Notes: generated by a model not told the origin, from the sequence alone. A stretch of DNA of 64,000 bases from Cordylochernes scorpioides (GCA_030710605.1 CP092863.1:60956500-61020499); one strand, 5' to 3'; shown: positions 1-12,400, counted from the stretch's first letter. Numbers and translations: made by a program.

Positions 1-15
1 TAAAGTCAGTTTTAC

Positions 16-3000
16 ATGAGGCAAAGTTTTAGTTTAGCGAGGATTTTTGAATTTCAAAGCAAGAGTTGTCTGGGTATGTCCTTTGCCTTCACCATTCTAC
101 TGCTGGTAGTTCTGGGTATGTCCTTGGCCTTCATTATTCTACTGCTGGTACATCTGGCTTTGTCCTTGGCCTTCGCTATTCTACTGCTGGTAGTTCTGAG
201 TATGTTCTTGGCCTCCACTATTCTACTGCTGGTACATCTGGGTTTGTCCTTGGCCTTCACTATTCTACTGCTGGTAGTTCTGGGTATGTCCTTGGCCTTC
301 ACCATTCTACTGCTGGTACATCTGGGTATGTCCTTGGCCTTCACTATTCTACTGCTGGTAGTTCTGGGTATGTCCTTGGCCTTCACAATTCTACTGCTGG
401 TACAACTGGGTATGTCCTTGGCCTTCACAATTCTACTGCTGGTACAACTGGGTATATCCTTGGCCTTCACTATTCTACTGATGGTACATCTGGGTATGTC
501 CTTGGCCTTCACTATTCTACTGCTGGTAGATCTGGGTATGTCCTTGGCCTTCACTATTCTCCTGCTGGTAGTTCTGGGTATGTCCTTGGCCTTCATTATT
601 CTACGGCTGGTAGATCTGGGTATGTCCTTGGCCTTCACTATTCTACTGCTGGTACATCTGGGTATGTCCTTGGGCTTCGCTATCCTACTGCTGGTAGTTC
701 TGGGTATGTCCTTGGCCCTCACTATTCTACTGCTGGTACATCTGGGTATGTTCTTGGCCTTCACTATTCTACTGCTGGTACATCTGGGTATGTCCTTGGT
801 TTTCACTATTCTTCTGCTGGTACATCTGGGTATGTCCTTGGCCTTCGCTATCCTACTGCTGGTAGTTCTGGGTATGTCCTTGGCCCTCACTATTCTACTG
901 CTGGTACATCTGGGTATGTTCTTGGCCTTCACTATTCTACTGCTGGTAGATCTGGGTATGTCCTTGGCCTTCACCATTCTACTGCTGGTACATCTGGGTA
1001 TGTCCTTGGTTTTCACTATTCTTCTGCTGGTACATCTGGGTATGTCCTTGGCCTTCGCTATCCTACTGCTGGTAGTTCTGGGTATGTCCTTGGCCCTCAC
1101 TATTCTACTGCTGGTACATCTGGGTATGTTCTTGGCCTTCGCTATCCTACTGCTGGTAGTTCTGGGTATGTCCTTGGCCCTCACTATTCTACTGCTGGTA
1201 CATCTGGGTATGTTCTTGGCCTTCGCTATTCTACTGCTGGTAGATCTGGGTATGTCCTTGGCCTTCACCATTCTACTGCTGGTACATCTGGGTATGTCCT
1301 TGGTTTTCACTATTCTTCTGCTGGTACATCTGGGTATGTCCTTGGCCTTCGCTATCCTACTGCTGGTAGTTCTGGGTATGTCCTTGGCCCTCACTATTCT
1401 ACTGCTGGTACATCTGGGTATGTTCTTGGCCTTCACTATTCTACTGCTGGTAGATCTGGGTATGTCCTTGGCCTTCACTATTCTACTGCTGGTACATCTG
1501 GGTATGTCCTTGGCCCTCACTATTTTACTGCTGGTACATCTGGGTATGTCCTTGGGCTTCATTATTCTACGGCTGGTAGATCTGGGTATGTTCTTGGCCT
1601 TCACTATTCTACTGCTGGTAGATCTGGGTATGTCCTTTGCCTTCACTATTCTATTGCTGGTAGTTCTGGGTATGTCCTTGGCCTTCATTATTCTACGGCT
1701 GGTAGATCTGGGTATGTTCTTGGCCTTCACTATTCTACTGCTGGTAGATCTGGGTATGTACTTGGCCTTCACTATTCTACTGCTGGTACAGCTGGGTATG
1801 TCCTTGGTCTTCACCATTCTACTGCTGGTACATCTGGGTATGTCCTTGGCCTTCACCATTCTACTGCTGGTACATCTGGGTATGTCCTTGGTTTTCACTA
1901 TTCTACTGCTGGTACATCTGGGTAGGTCCTTGGCCTTCACTATTCTACTGCTGGTACATCTGGGTATGTCCTTGGCCTTCACTATTCTACTGCTGGTACA
2001 TCTGGGTATGTCCTTGGTTTTCACTATTCTACTGCTGGTACATCTGGGTATGTCCTTGGTTCTCACTATTCTACTGCTGGTACATCTGGGTATGTCCTTG
2101 GCCTTCACTATTCTACTGCTGGTACATCTGGGTATGTCCTTGGCCTTCACTATTCTACTGCTGGTACATCTGGGTATGTCCTTGGCCTTCACTATTCTAC
2201 TGCTGGTACATCTGGGTATGTCCTTGGCCTTCACTATTCTACTGCTGGTACATCTGGGTATGTCCTTGGTTTTCACTATTCTACTGCTGGTACATCTGGG
2301 TATGTCCTTGGCCTTCACTATTCTACTGCTGGTACATCTGGGTATGTCCTTGGTTTTCACTATTCTACTGCTGGTACATCTGGGTATGTCCTTGGTTTTC
2401 ACTATTCTACTGCTGGTACATCTGGGTATGTCCTTGGTTCTCACTATTCTACTGCTGGTACATCTGGGTATGTCCTTGGTTTTCACTATTCTACTGCTGG
2501 TACATCTGGGTATGTTCTTGGCCTTCACTATTCTACTGCTGGTAGTTCTGGGCATGTCCTTGGTCTTCACTATTCTACTGCTGGTACATCTGGGTATGTC
2601 CTTGGTCTTCACTATTCTACTGCTGGTACATCTGGGTATGTCCTTGGTTTTCACTATTCTACTGCTGGTACATCTGGGTATGTCCTTGGCCTTCACTATT
2701 CTACTGCTGGTAGATCTGGGTATGTCCTTGGCCTTCACTATTCTACTGCTGGTACATCTGGGTATGTCCTTGGCCTTCATAATTCTACTGCTGGTAGATC
2801 TGGGTATGTTCTTGGCCTTCACTATTCTACTGCTGGTACATCTGGGTATGTCCTTGGCCTTCACAATTCTACTGCTGGTAGATCTGGGTATGTTCTTGGC
2901 CTTCACAATTCTACTGCTGGTAGATCTGGGTATGTCCTTGGCCTTCACAATTCTACTGCTGGTAGATCTGGGTATGTTCTTGGCCTTCACTATTCTACTG

Positions 3001-3475
3001 CTGGTACATCTGGGTATGTCCTTGGCCTTCACTATTCTACTGCTGGTACATCTGGGTATGTCCTTGGCCTTCACAATTCTTCCTCTGGTACATCTGGGTA
3101 TGTCCTTTGCCTTCACCATTCTACTGCTGGTAGATCTGGGTATGTTTTTGGCCTTCACTATTCTACTGCTGGTACATCTGGGTATGTCCTTGGCCTTCAC
3201 TATTCTACTGCTGGTAGATCTGGGTATGTCCTTGGCCTTCACAATTCTACTGCTGGTACATCTGGGTATGTCCTTGGCCTTCACTATTCTACTGCTGGTA
3301 CATCTGGGTATGTCCTTGGCCTTCACAATTCTACTGCTGGTACATCTGGGTATGTCCTTGGCCTTCGCAATTCTACTGCTGGTAAATCTGGGTATGTCCT
3401 TGGCCTCCACTATTCTACTGCTGGTAGATCTGGGTATGTCCTCGGCCTTCATTATTCTACTGCTGGTACATCGGT
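16..3475. repeat. 42-bp minisatellite, about 81 units
   Basis: Head-to-tail array of a 42-bp unit with core ggtatgtccttggccttcac followed by tattctactgctggtacatc and tg. Units differ at a few recurrent sites: acat/agtt/agat near the end of the unit, gccttc/gttttc/gccctc in the middle, and gtcctt/gttctt. Because 42 is a multiple of 3 and the consensus has no stop in several frames, three long frames stay open. One + frame (16-3555) reads a leucine-rich hydrophobic 14-mer. Another + frame (66-1925) reads a Ser/Gly/Tyr-rich 14-mer but hits a stop at 1923-1925. A minus frame (3452-54) reads a Lys/Arg-rich 14-mer. I see no splice sites, start context or non-repetitive domain that picks one as real, so I call it a repeat and not a gene. 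Confidence 0.93.
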
Positions 3476-4240
3476 TGTCCTTTCAAAGATCTGGTGGTCT
3501 TATGCACTATACTAACACTACTACACCTCGACATCTTTCACTCCAATTTCCATGAATACCAGAAAACACCCCAAATTGAATACATAACAGCAACGCCGAG
3601 TAACCCGACCTGTGAATAAACTGGCAGTCGTTTGTAATCGTGAGGCGAAAGTGGAAAGGTTATTCCCACACGTGGACAGCAAGAAGCAGAGACAGAACTA
3701 GATGTTAGCACCGAGCAGGTCGGAGACACCCCACGGGACAGAGGTGGAGGCCATGACACAAACCTGGATGCCTAACACCGAGACAAGAAGAAAGAGAGCC
3801 AGAAGCGGCTAGCGTTGATGGAAACACTGTATCACACTCTCAGCTGACACTGTTGTGTTTACCCCGGGAGGGGCCGCCTATAAGACCCCGGAAGGGGGCC
3901 CCTTCCTGGGCGTGTCATGTCCTTTGGCTTTGCCTCGTAGCTGTCCCCAACCTACTCTTTTGCTGTCTTTACTTTGACGTCATCATTTTGAGTTTAAATA
4001 CAAATAAGGATGATACAGGTTATATTAATAAAGATAGAGCGTGTATACAAAATATGGGGGGTAGCAAATAGGAGCAGTGTACATTTAAATAGAAAGGTAT
4101 GATCTTATAAATTATTGGCTTTAACTAATAAGAAAGTATGTGAAATATACTAACAATGTTATTATATCCCAATTCAAAATATTACATATATATATACATC
4201 TATATTTTGAAAAATAGAGCAATCCATATTTAATTCATTG
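3476..4240. other. Unique sequence with a GC-rich patch (about 3640-3960)
   Basis: This stretch follows the 42-bp array. Between about 3640 and 3960 the base composition turns GC-rich, unlike the AT-rich surroundings, and includes a ctataaga TATA-like motif at about 3880 between GC blocks. Short frames exist on both strands (3538-3759 minus, 3853-4071 plus) but show no family motif. The plus frame has a hydrophobic stretch that could be chance. After about 3990 the sequence returns to AT-rich DNA with nothing recognisable. Confidence 0.4.
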
Positions 4241-4242
4241 GA

Positions 4243-4542
4243 TAATAAAAAGGCATATATTGAATTTATATAATAAAATATTTATTTTGCCAATATTTCG
4301 GCTAGCTGAACGCCAACCTTTATACTTATTCTGATTGTATTTTTAAATAATTTTTTCATGCACAAATTTCCCCCACCTACTTTGTATTTTAAATGATTTC
4401 AACTGGGATATTATAACACTATGCGGCGCTGAGTTTGTGTATACAAAAATGTAATGCCTCGATAAAGGTTGGTGTTCAGCCAGCCGAAATATTGGCAAAT
4501 AAATATTTTATTAAATCCAATATATGCCTTTTTATTATATAA
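4243..4542. mobile_element. Palindromic MITE-like element, hammerhead-relic type 1
   Basis: About 300-bp inverted repeat. The left arm (about 4243-4325, with ggcatatattgaatttata and ccaatatttcggct) pairs with the right arm (about 4455-4542, with agccgaaatattggcaaata and ccaatatatgccttttta). Near 4456-4485 the plus strand reads cgataaa, then a 6-bp stem ggttgg/ccagcc, then gaaa. That is the layout of a hammerhead core (CUGANGA, stem II, GAAA) with core substitutions. No ORF. Family assignment is inference. Confidence 0.6.
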
Positions 4543-4652
4543 TACTAGCGGACGTACCCGGCTTCCCAAAGTTTCATGGCGTTCCAATGAGTGGTTTGGT
4601 CAGGCATAAAGGACAAACAGACACACATACATTCATTTATATATATATAGAT
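4543..4652 (+). mobile_element. Retroposon copy (RTE/SINE-like), internally deleted
   Basis: Starts with the family 5' end actagcggacgtacccggct and jumps directly into the family 3' end (gtttcatggcgttccaatga, then the acaaacagacacacatacat tail and a TA-rich terminus). The fuller copy at 6527-7250 has about 600 bp between these two blocks, so this copy has lost its middle. The TA-rich simple tail is typical of RTE-mobilised retroposons. That class assignment is from general resemblance only. Confidence 0.6.
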
Positions 4653-4948
4653 ATATATATATATATATATAATATTTTTTTTTAATTTTTCTACAATAGT
4701 TTAAAAAAGCCTGTTAAAATTACAACTAAGAAAAATACAGATTAGGCTCTAAATTCTATTATAAATCTAGTTTCCTAATTTTATTACGAGTTGTTGTGTG
4801 TGGTGCAGCCAAGATCCAAACCTGTCTCACAGTGGAATGTGTCAACCTAGGTAATATTTGGTTTTATCTCTATATACACTACATTTATACTATATACACT
4901 ACATATACTACTACTAGAATTTTAACCTACTGTCATGGAGAAATTCGA
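4653..4948. other. AT-rich DNA, nothing recognised
   Basis: A (TA)n run followed by AT-rich sequence up to the pogo-like MITE. No frame, repeat family or structure recognised. Confidence 0.5.
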
Positions 4949-5125
4949 ATACAGTAGAACCTCCCTGAAAAGAACACCTAATTGCAGAGCCAAAGTATCC
5001 TTTAAAGAAAGGTGTTTACTTACCAGAGAGTTTCTTACTAGTAAAAATAATAATTTTACAAATGGAAACTGTCCTTTGTAGAGAGGTGTTCTCTAGCGAA
5101 AGTGTCCTCTCATGGAGGTTCTGCA
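4949..5125. mobile_element. pogo/Tigger-like MITE, right end abutted by mariner
   Basis: Begins tacagtagaacctccctgaa and ends near ggaggttctgca. It shares its interior (agccaaagtatcctttaaag, gaaactgtcctttgtagaga) with the second copy at 32436-32624. The terminal cagtagaacctcc motif resembles pogo/Tigger terminal repeats with TA target sites. The mariner at 5126 follows directly after the right end. Confidence 0.6.
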
Positions 5126-6446
5126 CGAGGTGTGTTCAAAAAGTATCGCGACTTTTGAATTTTCGCGGGTTACGTATATTCGAATTTCGATCTTTTTGTG
5201 GCTTTATGTTGGTACTCATGTCTCTCACTTATGCCGACAAGCTCGGCCATTTTGAATGTTCACTTAATTGTTGACAGCTGCTTTGCTTGCAGGTGTTTTG
5301 GATCGTCTTCGATTTTTACCTATTAAAAAAAATGGATCAAAGAACCTGTATCAAATTTTGTGTGAAAAACGAAATTAAGTAAGCGGATGCATTCCGAATG
5401 TTGACTGTGGCATACGGAGAAGCTACCTTGGACCGAAGCAACGTTTATCGGTGGTACAAAATGTTCTCAGAAGGCCGAGAAGATGTGAACGACGAAGAGC
5501 GTGCCGGACGCCCGAGCACTTCAACAACAGACGAAAAAATTAATGAAGTGGAGTAAATGATATTGGCCAATCGTCGAATCACCGTTAGAGAAGTTGCTGA
5601 GGACCTAAACATATCGATTGGCTCGTGCCATTCGATTTTTATCAATAATTTGGGCATGAGACGGGTCGCCGCGAAATTCGTACCAAAATTGCTCAATTGC
5701 GACCAAAAACAGCATCGCATGAACATTGCTAATGAGATGTTGGACTCTGTCCGCGACGACCCAAATTTGCTCCAGAGGGTCATAACTGGTGACGAAGCGT
5801 GGGTTTATGGCTATGACGTGGAAACCAAAGCTCAATCATCTCAATGGAAGCTGCCGCACGAACCAAGACCGAAAAAAGCGCGCCAAGTTCGGTCGAATGT
5901 GAAAGTTTTGCTGACAGTTTTCTTCGATTGCAGGGGCGTGGTGCATCATGAGTTCTTGCCACAGGGTAGAACGGTCAATAAGGAATATTACCTGCAAGTT
6001 ATGCGCAATTTGCGCAAAACAATCCGCCAGTAACGCCCGGATTTGTGGAAGAACAAAAATTGGCTTTTGCACCACGATAACGCCCCTGCTTACACATCGT
6101 TGCTTGTGCGCGACCTTTTGGCCAAAACAACACACTAATGATGCCGCAGCCACCGTATCCCCCAGATCTGGCACCCTGTGACTTTTTCTTGTTCCCTAAA
6201 CTGAAGAGGCCCATGAAAGGACGACATTACGCGACGCTTGACGAGATAAAGACGGCATCGAAGGAGGAGCTGAAAAAGATTTTTAAAAATGATTTTTTGA
6301 AGTGCTTCGAAGATTGGAAAAACCGTTGGCACAAGTGTATAATATCTCATGGGGATTACTTTGAAGGGGGCAAAATAGGTATTCATGAATAAATAAATAA
6401 TATTTGAAAAAACACAAAAGTCGCGATACTTTCTGAACACACCTCG
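5126..6446 (+). mobile_element. mariner element (DD34D), inactive
   Basis: Terminal inverted repeats begin cgaggtgtgttcaaaaagta (5126) and, read inward from the right end, cgaggtgtgttcagaaagta (from 6446). Both continue through tcgcgacttttg. The right flank is TA (6447-6448), and the left flank is CA, probably a mutated TA target duplication. The interior carries one broken transposase frame on the plus strand. Its size, about 1.32 kb, is normal for mariner. Confidence 0.92.
5332..6392 (+). pseudogene. mariner transposase pseudogene
   Basis: The frame opens at ATG 5332 (MDQRTCIKF). It has an in-frame stop near 5380, another at about 5554, and then a long open stretch to a stop at 6031-6033. 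That stretch includes the first catalytic block TGDEAWVYGYD. The second block HHDNAPAYTS lies around 6066-6095. A frameshift near 6130 is needed to reach the third block YPPDLAPCDFF (about 6155) and the C-terminus at 6392. HHDNA and PDLAPCD are mariner hallmarks of a DDE/D cut-and-paste transposase. With at least three stops and one frameshift it cannot make an active enzyme. Confidence 0.9.
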
Positions 6447-6526
6447 TATATCTAAACCAAAATACTAAACTTGTTTATTTTTTAACTCAAAAATAGATAA
6501 CATACATTTAACTGGGTTTATAATGA

Positions 6527-7250
6527 ACTAGCGGATGTACCCGGCTTCGCCCGGGTTTTACCCAAGTAAAGGTTTGTCTAACGAACATTTGTTAAAACAA
6601 TTATATACTCTATAAACTTATAAAAAAATAATAGATATATTTTGATAATTTGAAACTCGTAAATTTGAATCTCTCGATAAAGTGAACATTTTTTTCCCGG
6701 TCCCTTGAAAAATACTCGATAAGTTGAATAAAACCAATATTAATTGGTTCCCTCGGTAATTGGAAGTTAAAGGAATAGTATCTTGCTTTGGAATTGTATC
6801 ATTATTCTTGTCTCAAATAAATTACCGTGTCATCCTGAATATTGTCTTTCCTAATTTTCTACATTACAAAATCATCGTTTTATCTAGTGAGCATTTTTTC
6901 CCGGTCCCTTGAAAAATACTCGTTAACTCACTCTGACTTTTGCGCAATTAATAGGTAGAAAATCTTACTTTTGATAAATAATATTTAAGATAATAAACTT
7001 AGTGATAATAAAACATATAGATAAAAAAACTTGTTATCATCGTCGCAATGGGGGCGCTGCTTTCGAGTTAAATCTACAAATCTGCAAATAACTCTAAGGA
7101 TATTCAAGATATTAAAGAAATTATTTTACAAAAACCTTCCCAGTACTATACTAAATAACTTCCCAAAGTTTCATGGCGTTCCAATGAGTGGTTTGGTCAG
7201 GCATAAAGGACACACACACACACATACATTCATTTATATATATATAGATT
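6527..7250 (+). mobile_element. Retroposon copy (RTE/SINE-like), near full length
   Basis: About 720 bp. The 5' end is actagcggatgtacccggct. The middle has ctcgataaagtgaacatttt and the cccggtcccttgaaaaatac motif. The 3' domain is caaataactctaaggatatt to a cacacacacacatacattca tail and a short TA terminus. No protein frame. Related copies occur at 4543, 22339, 27767, 28480 and 29597, all on the same strand. Confidence 0.75.
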
Positions 7251-7319
7251 AAATAGTTTCAAATTTAAACTTTAAAACAAGCTAAACCAGCTTTGTACGG
7301 TCTTCTTTAATTGTGATTA

Positions 7320-7400
7320 TATAAAAGGGCGTACCTGGATCTGTAAAAAAAAAAACAATTTTTTTTTTCAAAATATTTCGAGAGATTGCTCCCTCTTTAT
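7320..7400 (-). mobile_element. Fragment of palindromic element, hammerhead-relic type 2
   Basis: Contains gggcgtacctggatctgtaa and, on the minus strand, ttgataaag, a short stem with gagg...ctct, and cgaaatat. The same module recurs at 32100-32250, where both palindrome arms are present. The order (TTGATAA, stem, GAAA) mimics a decayed hammerhead core. Confidence 0.45.
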
Positions 7401-8149
7401 CAATTTATTGCACAGTAAACTTAATTTACAAATATTTGTAGATCACATGAAAACAAATTTGTCAATGGTCAAAAATAATTAATGATAATAAAACATTAAA
7501 GATAAAAAAATATATAATAAAATGAAAATATTATGAGAATTTAAAGGATTTTGTGAAATTAGTAACGCAATATTTTTAAAAAATGTTTTTTGAAACAAAA
7601 TGTAAGGAAATAAAAAATAGAAACTAATGAAGTTGACTCTGCGATTATTATTTAAAAAAAAATAAGTTAAAAGAGACACATGAGGTTCGGGGATTTCTTC
7701 ATATCTATTTACACTAGCCTTCATTGATGCTATGGCCTCCAGGAACTTCCTCTGGTGTGAGTTATGGATGTCACTGTAAATAGTGGAAGTATTTCTTTAA
7801 TTGTGCTATTTGACCAATAGAAATACATTCTACTGGGCTGGCTAGGTATTGACTGACCAATCAACAGCAGTTCTTCTCTCCTACGCTCCTCCTCCAAAAT
7901 AACTTTATTAGGTACCGCTCAAAATGAGAAACCTACCTTATCTTATTCACAATCAAAAATATGAACAAGTTCTTCACAGAAAAAGTGTACAATATGGGAT
8001 TCGATCCCAGTTCATGGCTGTCGGGAATCGAGAACCACTCGTCCACAAACTCTTATTTTCTTCTACGCTTAAGTAACAGAAAGAAAATGAACTGCGCATG
8101 CGCGTCACCAGGAGAGGGAAAATAGAACTGACAAAATAGAGAGTACATA
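7401..8149. other. AT-rich intergenic DNA with a tRNA-like remnant
   Basis: Mostly AT-rich with no supported gene. At about 7992-8056 the minus strand reads a tRNA-like piece with a B-box-like gggatcgaatccca. It resembles the sequence at 17308-17385. The frame at 7479-7724 is low-complexity and not convincing. Confidence 0.45.
7992..8056 (-). other. tRNA-like sequence (B-box bearing)
   Basis: The minus strand carries gtggacgagtggtt (A-box-like) and ctgggatcgaatcccat (T-arm with B box), spaced as in a tRNA. I could not fold a full acceptor stem and anticodon arm, so this is a relic or SINE head, not a tRNA gene. Confidence 0.4.
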
Positions 8150-8462
8150 TTTATATTATGATGCATTAGCGCGCCATCTGTTATGAAAATTCGAAACTAT
8201 TATAGACGCATATGATTATTTTTTAAAATAAAACAATTTCTACTGCCCTTACTGCAATGAAAAAAAAATTTATGGGAGGGGCCTGGCTCATCAGTGGTTA
8301 ATCCTCCCAACGGTTTCGCCAGTTTAATCTACCACCGCTGGTAGGGTTCACCACTGATGAGACAGGCCCTCCCATTAATTTTTTTTCCATTGCAGTAAGG
8401 GCAGAAGAAATTGTTTTATTTTAAAAAGAATCATACGCGTCTATAATAGTTTAGAATTTATA
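8150..8462. mobile_element. Palindromic MITE-like element, type 3
   Basis: Inverted repeat of about 310 bp. The arms carry aaacaatttctactgccctt / aagggcagaagaaattgttt and gaaactattatagacgcata / its complement. The centre holds ctgatga on both arms and gcgaaac on the minus strand, where ctggc (before gaaa) can pair with gccag (after ctgatga). Other copies are at 30489-30800 and, degraded, at 63126-63345. No ORF. Confidence 0.75.
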
Positions 8463-8465
8463 TAT

Positions 8466-9120
8466 TTATATCCTGGCGATTTTATGAAATTTATTCAACT
8501 TGGCTTGTGTATAACAAGTACAGAATGAATAATAGAAAAATACATTATTACACGCCTAAACTTTTAAGCATAAAAAAGTACACTTAATGAGTAATAGAAA
8601 AACATTTAATACATATTATATACATGCCTAGTTATATAACAAAAAGTACTAAATGAGTAATAGAAAAATACCTTTATTCCACACCTAAACTAGGTGCGTA
8701 TAACAGGTGTGTTTACATTTAAAGAGTATGTAGTGAGTAGGTAATGATCCTGTCGACTGAATGTAGTGATGTAGTGTCGGACGACTGTAGTGTGGTTAGA
8801 TGTATTCTTGGTGGCCACAATGGTCAGAGTGGGTTCAGACGTGAATGGGATAGCACAAAAGAACGAAGAATGTTGGATGTCCTCAGAGATGGCAGCCAGG
8901 GCCTTTCGAGGGGGGTCTGATCTATTCTAGAGCCAGAGAGGAACTGTCTGTAATCCGACTGTTTTTCGAACCGACGGTGTAATCGGAGACCTTTCTCCTG
9001 TCTGGGCGCCGGCTGTCACTCAATATAATTTTATTATTTCGTTTTGTATTACATGATGGCCAAACTGGAGAGTTGTATTGTGTCTACATTTTTGGTTGTT
9101 ACACTATAGCTATATTATAT
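8466..9120. repeat. Degenerate tandem units and an older LTR-like repeat
   Basis: From about 8505 to 8705 there are three diverged copies of a unit of roughly 70 bp built around gtactaaatgagtaatagaa and cacgcctaaacta. One more lies at about 14660-14710, on the far side of the gypsy insertion. From about 8715 to 9120 the sequence matches, in opposite orientation, the repeat around 19255-19500 (shared ggcgcc...ctgtcactca). It was therefore an older dispersed repeat before gypsy inserted into it. Confidence 0.55.
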
Positions 9121-9458
9121 TGTTGCACCAGGTTGCGGCTTGGCAGACTCTTCAGCCTGGATTCTCTCCTGTGCTGGGTCTTGCATCTTACCAGAGCGTG
9201 TTTCAACCATCCTACAAATTTATAAAAGGGAATAACGAGATAAGTCTTCTTTAAGTAGCCACCAGAATCCTTTATTTATTTTCTCACATCAAAGAGAGCA
9301 GTGAAGTCACACGTGTACCTAAATACAAATAATGATAATCTAAAAAATAATCTGTTTTAAATAAATATCATAGAATATAAAAATAAATAAATATATAATT
9401 TAAATTTCAAATATATTAAAAATGATATAAGAAATACGCCATTAATCATGATGTAACA
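9121..9458 (-). repeat. 3' LTR of the gypsy element
   Basis: 338 bp, identical to 13980-14317. On the minus strand it is preceded directly by the purine-rich ggagagggggaag (about 9459-9471), the polypurine tract that primes plus-strand DNA. The last few codons and the stop of pol (9444-9442) fall inside this LTR. Confidence 0.95.
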
Positions 9459-12400
9459 CTTCCCCCTCTCCAGAGGTCGTCACGTCCTCGTGAGTTACCT
9501 CATCAATTCTCTCAAAATAGGGTTTGAGTCTTGAGACATGGACAATCAATGGGTCTTGGCCAGGATTATCTTTCGGCTCAATTAAGTAATTTACGTTAGA
9601 CAGCTTCTTTAATATTCGATATGGGCCAAAATATTTTCTCAATAGTTTTTCACATTTTCCGATTTTCCTGACTGGTGTCCAAACTGCCACTAAATGTCCT
9701 GGTTCATAGATTCTCTCGTTGTGTTTTTTGTCATAGTTTCTCTTCATTCTTTCTTGAGTCTTCTCTGTGTTGTTAATGACTACCTGTCTCGTCCTTGCTA
9801 TTTTATCTAAGTAATTTTCTATATATTCGTCATAATTGTTCATGTTACTGTCAATTGGGATATTATCGTCGTCTAAGAGGGACATGGGTTCCCTCCCAAA
9901 TAACAGAAAAAATGGAGAGTAGCCTGTGGTTTCTTGAATCGTGGTATTGTACGCGTGGGTGACGAAAGGGAGGATTTCGTCCCAGTTTTTCTGGTCTGTA
10001 TTTACATACATGCTTATCATGTTGATTAGAGTTCTATTTAGCCGTTCCGTTAGTCCGTTAGTCTGGGGATGGTAGCTCGTCGTGAAGCAGTGTTTAACTT
10101 TGCACATTTTCATAACCTCCTTCATCAAATTGCTAGTGAACTGTGAACCTCTGTCACTAATAAGAAACCTTGGGGCCCCGTGACGTAAAAAAATTTGTTC
10201 GATTAAAAATGTAGAGACTTCTTTCACTGTTGCTTCTGAGACTGCCTTTGTTTCAGCGTACCTGGTATAATAATCAGTCAACACAATTATCCACTTCCTT
10301 CTTCTTTTCGTTGATGGCAAGGGACCAACAAAGTCAATCCCGATTCTTTCAAAAGGGTAGTTAGCTGGGGGAATGGGTTGCAAAAGTCCAGAGGGCGACT
10401 GATTTGAACCTTTCCGACTTTGGCAAAGATGGCACGTCTTTACAAATTCTGAAACATCTTTCAGCATGGAAGGCCAATGATATTTATTCTTCAAACGGTA
10501 TGTGGTTCTGGCGACGCCTAGATGGCCATTCAGCATATGGTTGTGGAATTCACTCATGATTTCTTTCCTTCTCTTCTTCGGCACTACCAGCAACCATGCT
10601 CTGCCTTCAGGGTTTGGGTTCTTCTTATATAGACATCCATTTTCCTCTTTAAAATTCTGTGTGATTGCTCGTTTGCTTCCTTTAAGGCTTTTCTTAACAT
10701 TTTCTATGAATTCATCCTCTTCATTTATTATCTGATTCAAAAATAGTCGTTCATAATCTTCGACCCAATCCATTTCAGGTAGGGGTCCTCTAGATAAGCC
10801 ATCAGCATCCATATGTTTTTTACCCGCTTTGTGTATTATGTCAAAATCGTATTCCTGAATTTTCAGTGCCCACCTTGCAAGTCTACCTGTTGGATCTTTA
10901 AGATTTTTCAGCCAGCACAATGCGTGATGGTCTGTAATTATCTTGAAGTGTCTTCCATATAGGTAGGGTCGTAGTTTTGTTATCGCCCACACCACAGCCA
11001 AACATTCCTTTTCGGTGGTTGAGTAATTTTGCTCAGCTTTACTTAGAGTTCGACTCAAATATGATATCACCTTCTCTTCCCCACAGATAATTTGGACCAG
11101 TGTTGCACCTAAGCCGATGTTAGAGGCGTCTGTGTGAATGTAGGTGGCTGCATTTGGATCAAAGTGACCTAAGATTGGCGGATTTATCAGAGCTTTTTTA
11201 AGGTTTTGAAATGCTTCCTCTTGTTTTTCTGTCCAGGTAAATTGCGCATTTTTCCTGATGAGTCCTGTCAATGGGTCAGCAATTAATGAGAAATCTTTAA
11301 TGAATTTTCTATAATAGGAACACATTCCTAGGAACGATTGTACTTCTTTGACCTTCTTGGGCTGAGGAAAATCCCTAACGGCTTTGATATTATATTCGGC
11401 CGGTTTTATACCCTGTTGGTTTGTTATATGACCAAGGATCTCAAGTTCTTCAAAAGCAAATCTGCATTTCTTGTCGTTCAGTTTCAAATTAGATTCACTA
11501 AAACATTTTAAGACAGCTTCAAGTCTTTTAAGGTGGGTTGGAAAGTCTGAGCTGTATATAATAACGTCGTCCAGATAACAAAGGCAAATCTGCCATCTTA
11601 GATTTCCAAGCACATTGTCCATATTCCTCTCAAAAGTAGCAGGGGCGTTGCATAGTCCAAAGGGCATGACGTTGAATTCATATAAACCGTGGGTCGTAGT
11701 GAAAGCTGTCTTCTCCTTGTCTTTCTCTTCAATTTCGACTTGCCAATATCCCGATCTAAGGTCTATTGCTGAGAAGTACTTCGATCCTTGGAGAGTATCC
11801 ATTACGTCATCAATTCTTGGAATTGGGTAAACATCCTTCACTGTTACATCATTCAATTTTCTGTAGTCAACGCAAAATCTGTACTTACCATCTCGCTTCT
11901 TGACCAAGATTACAGGGAAGGACCATGGACTCGAGGATGGTCTAATTATGCCGTCTCTGAGCATTTCATCAATTTGTTCTTTTAGGATTTCTCGCTCTTT
12001 CGCGCTCACTCTATACGGCTTGTGTTTGATCGGTTTCGCGCCTTCTGTATCGATCCGATGTTTCGCTAAGTTGGATCTTCCTAATCCCGACGAAAACAAA
12101 TCCTCGTACCTTTCCAAAACTTTTTTCAATTGCTCCTTTTCCTTATATGCTAAATTTTCGTTTATCTGAAATTGGGGTTCTTCATGCTCTTTTTGTTCAC
12201 TTTCTTCCACAAGATTCACTTCGGCTGGCTGGCTTCCAAAGCACAATGTTTGGTTTTTTAATATTTTTAATGGTCGAGGGTAAGGGTTTGTTATCCAGAT
12301 ATATGTTTCCTTATTCACAACATTTATTAAGCTTCTCGCTAGTCGAAGTCCATTTGTTTGAAACATTTTATGGTTCTCCTCGATGATGTATTCGCCATCC

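Noticed and set aside
54..3452. 1132-codon minus-strand frame across the 42-bp array
   Set aside because: It is an automatic consequence of a stop-free unit whose length is a multiple of three. No unique domain, start context or splice signal supports it.
5445..6440. Several minus-strand and shifted frames in the mariner
   Set aside because: They overlap the recognised transposase frame and have no family motifs.
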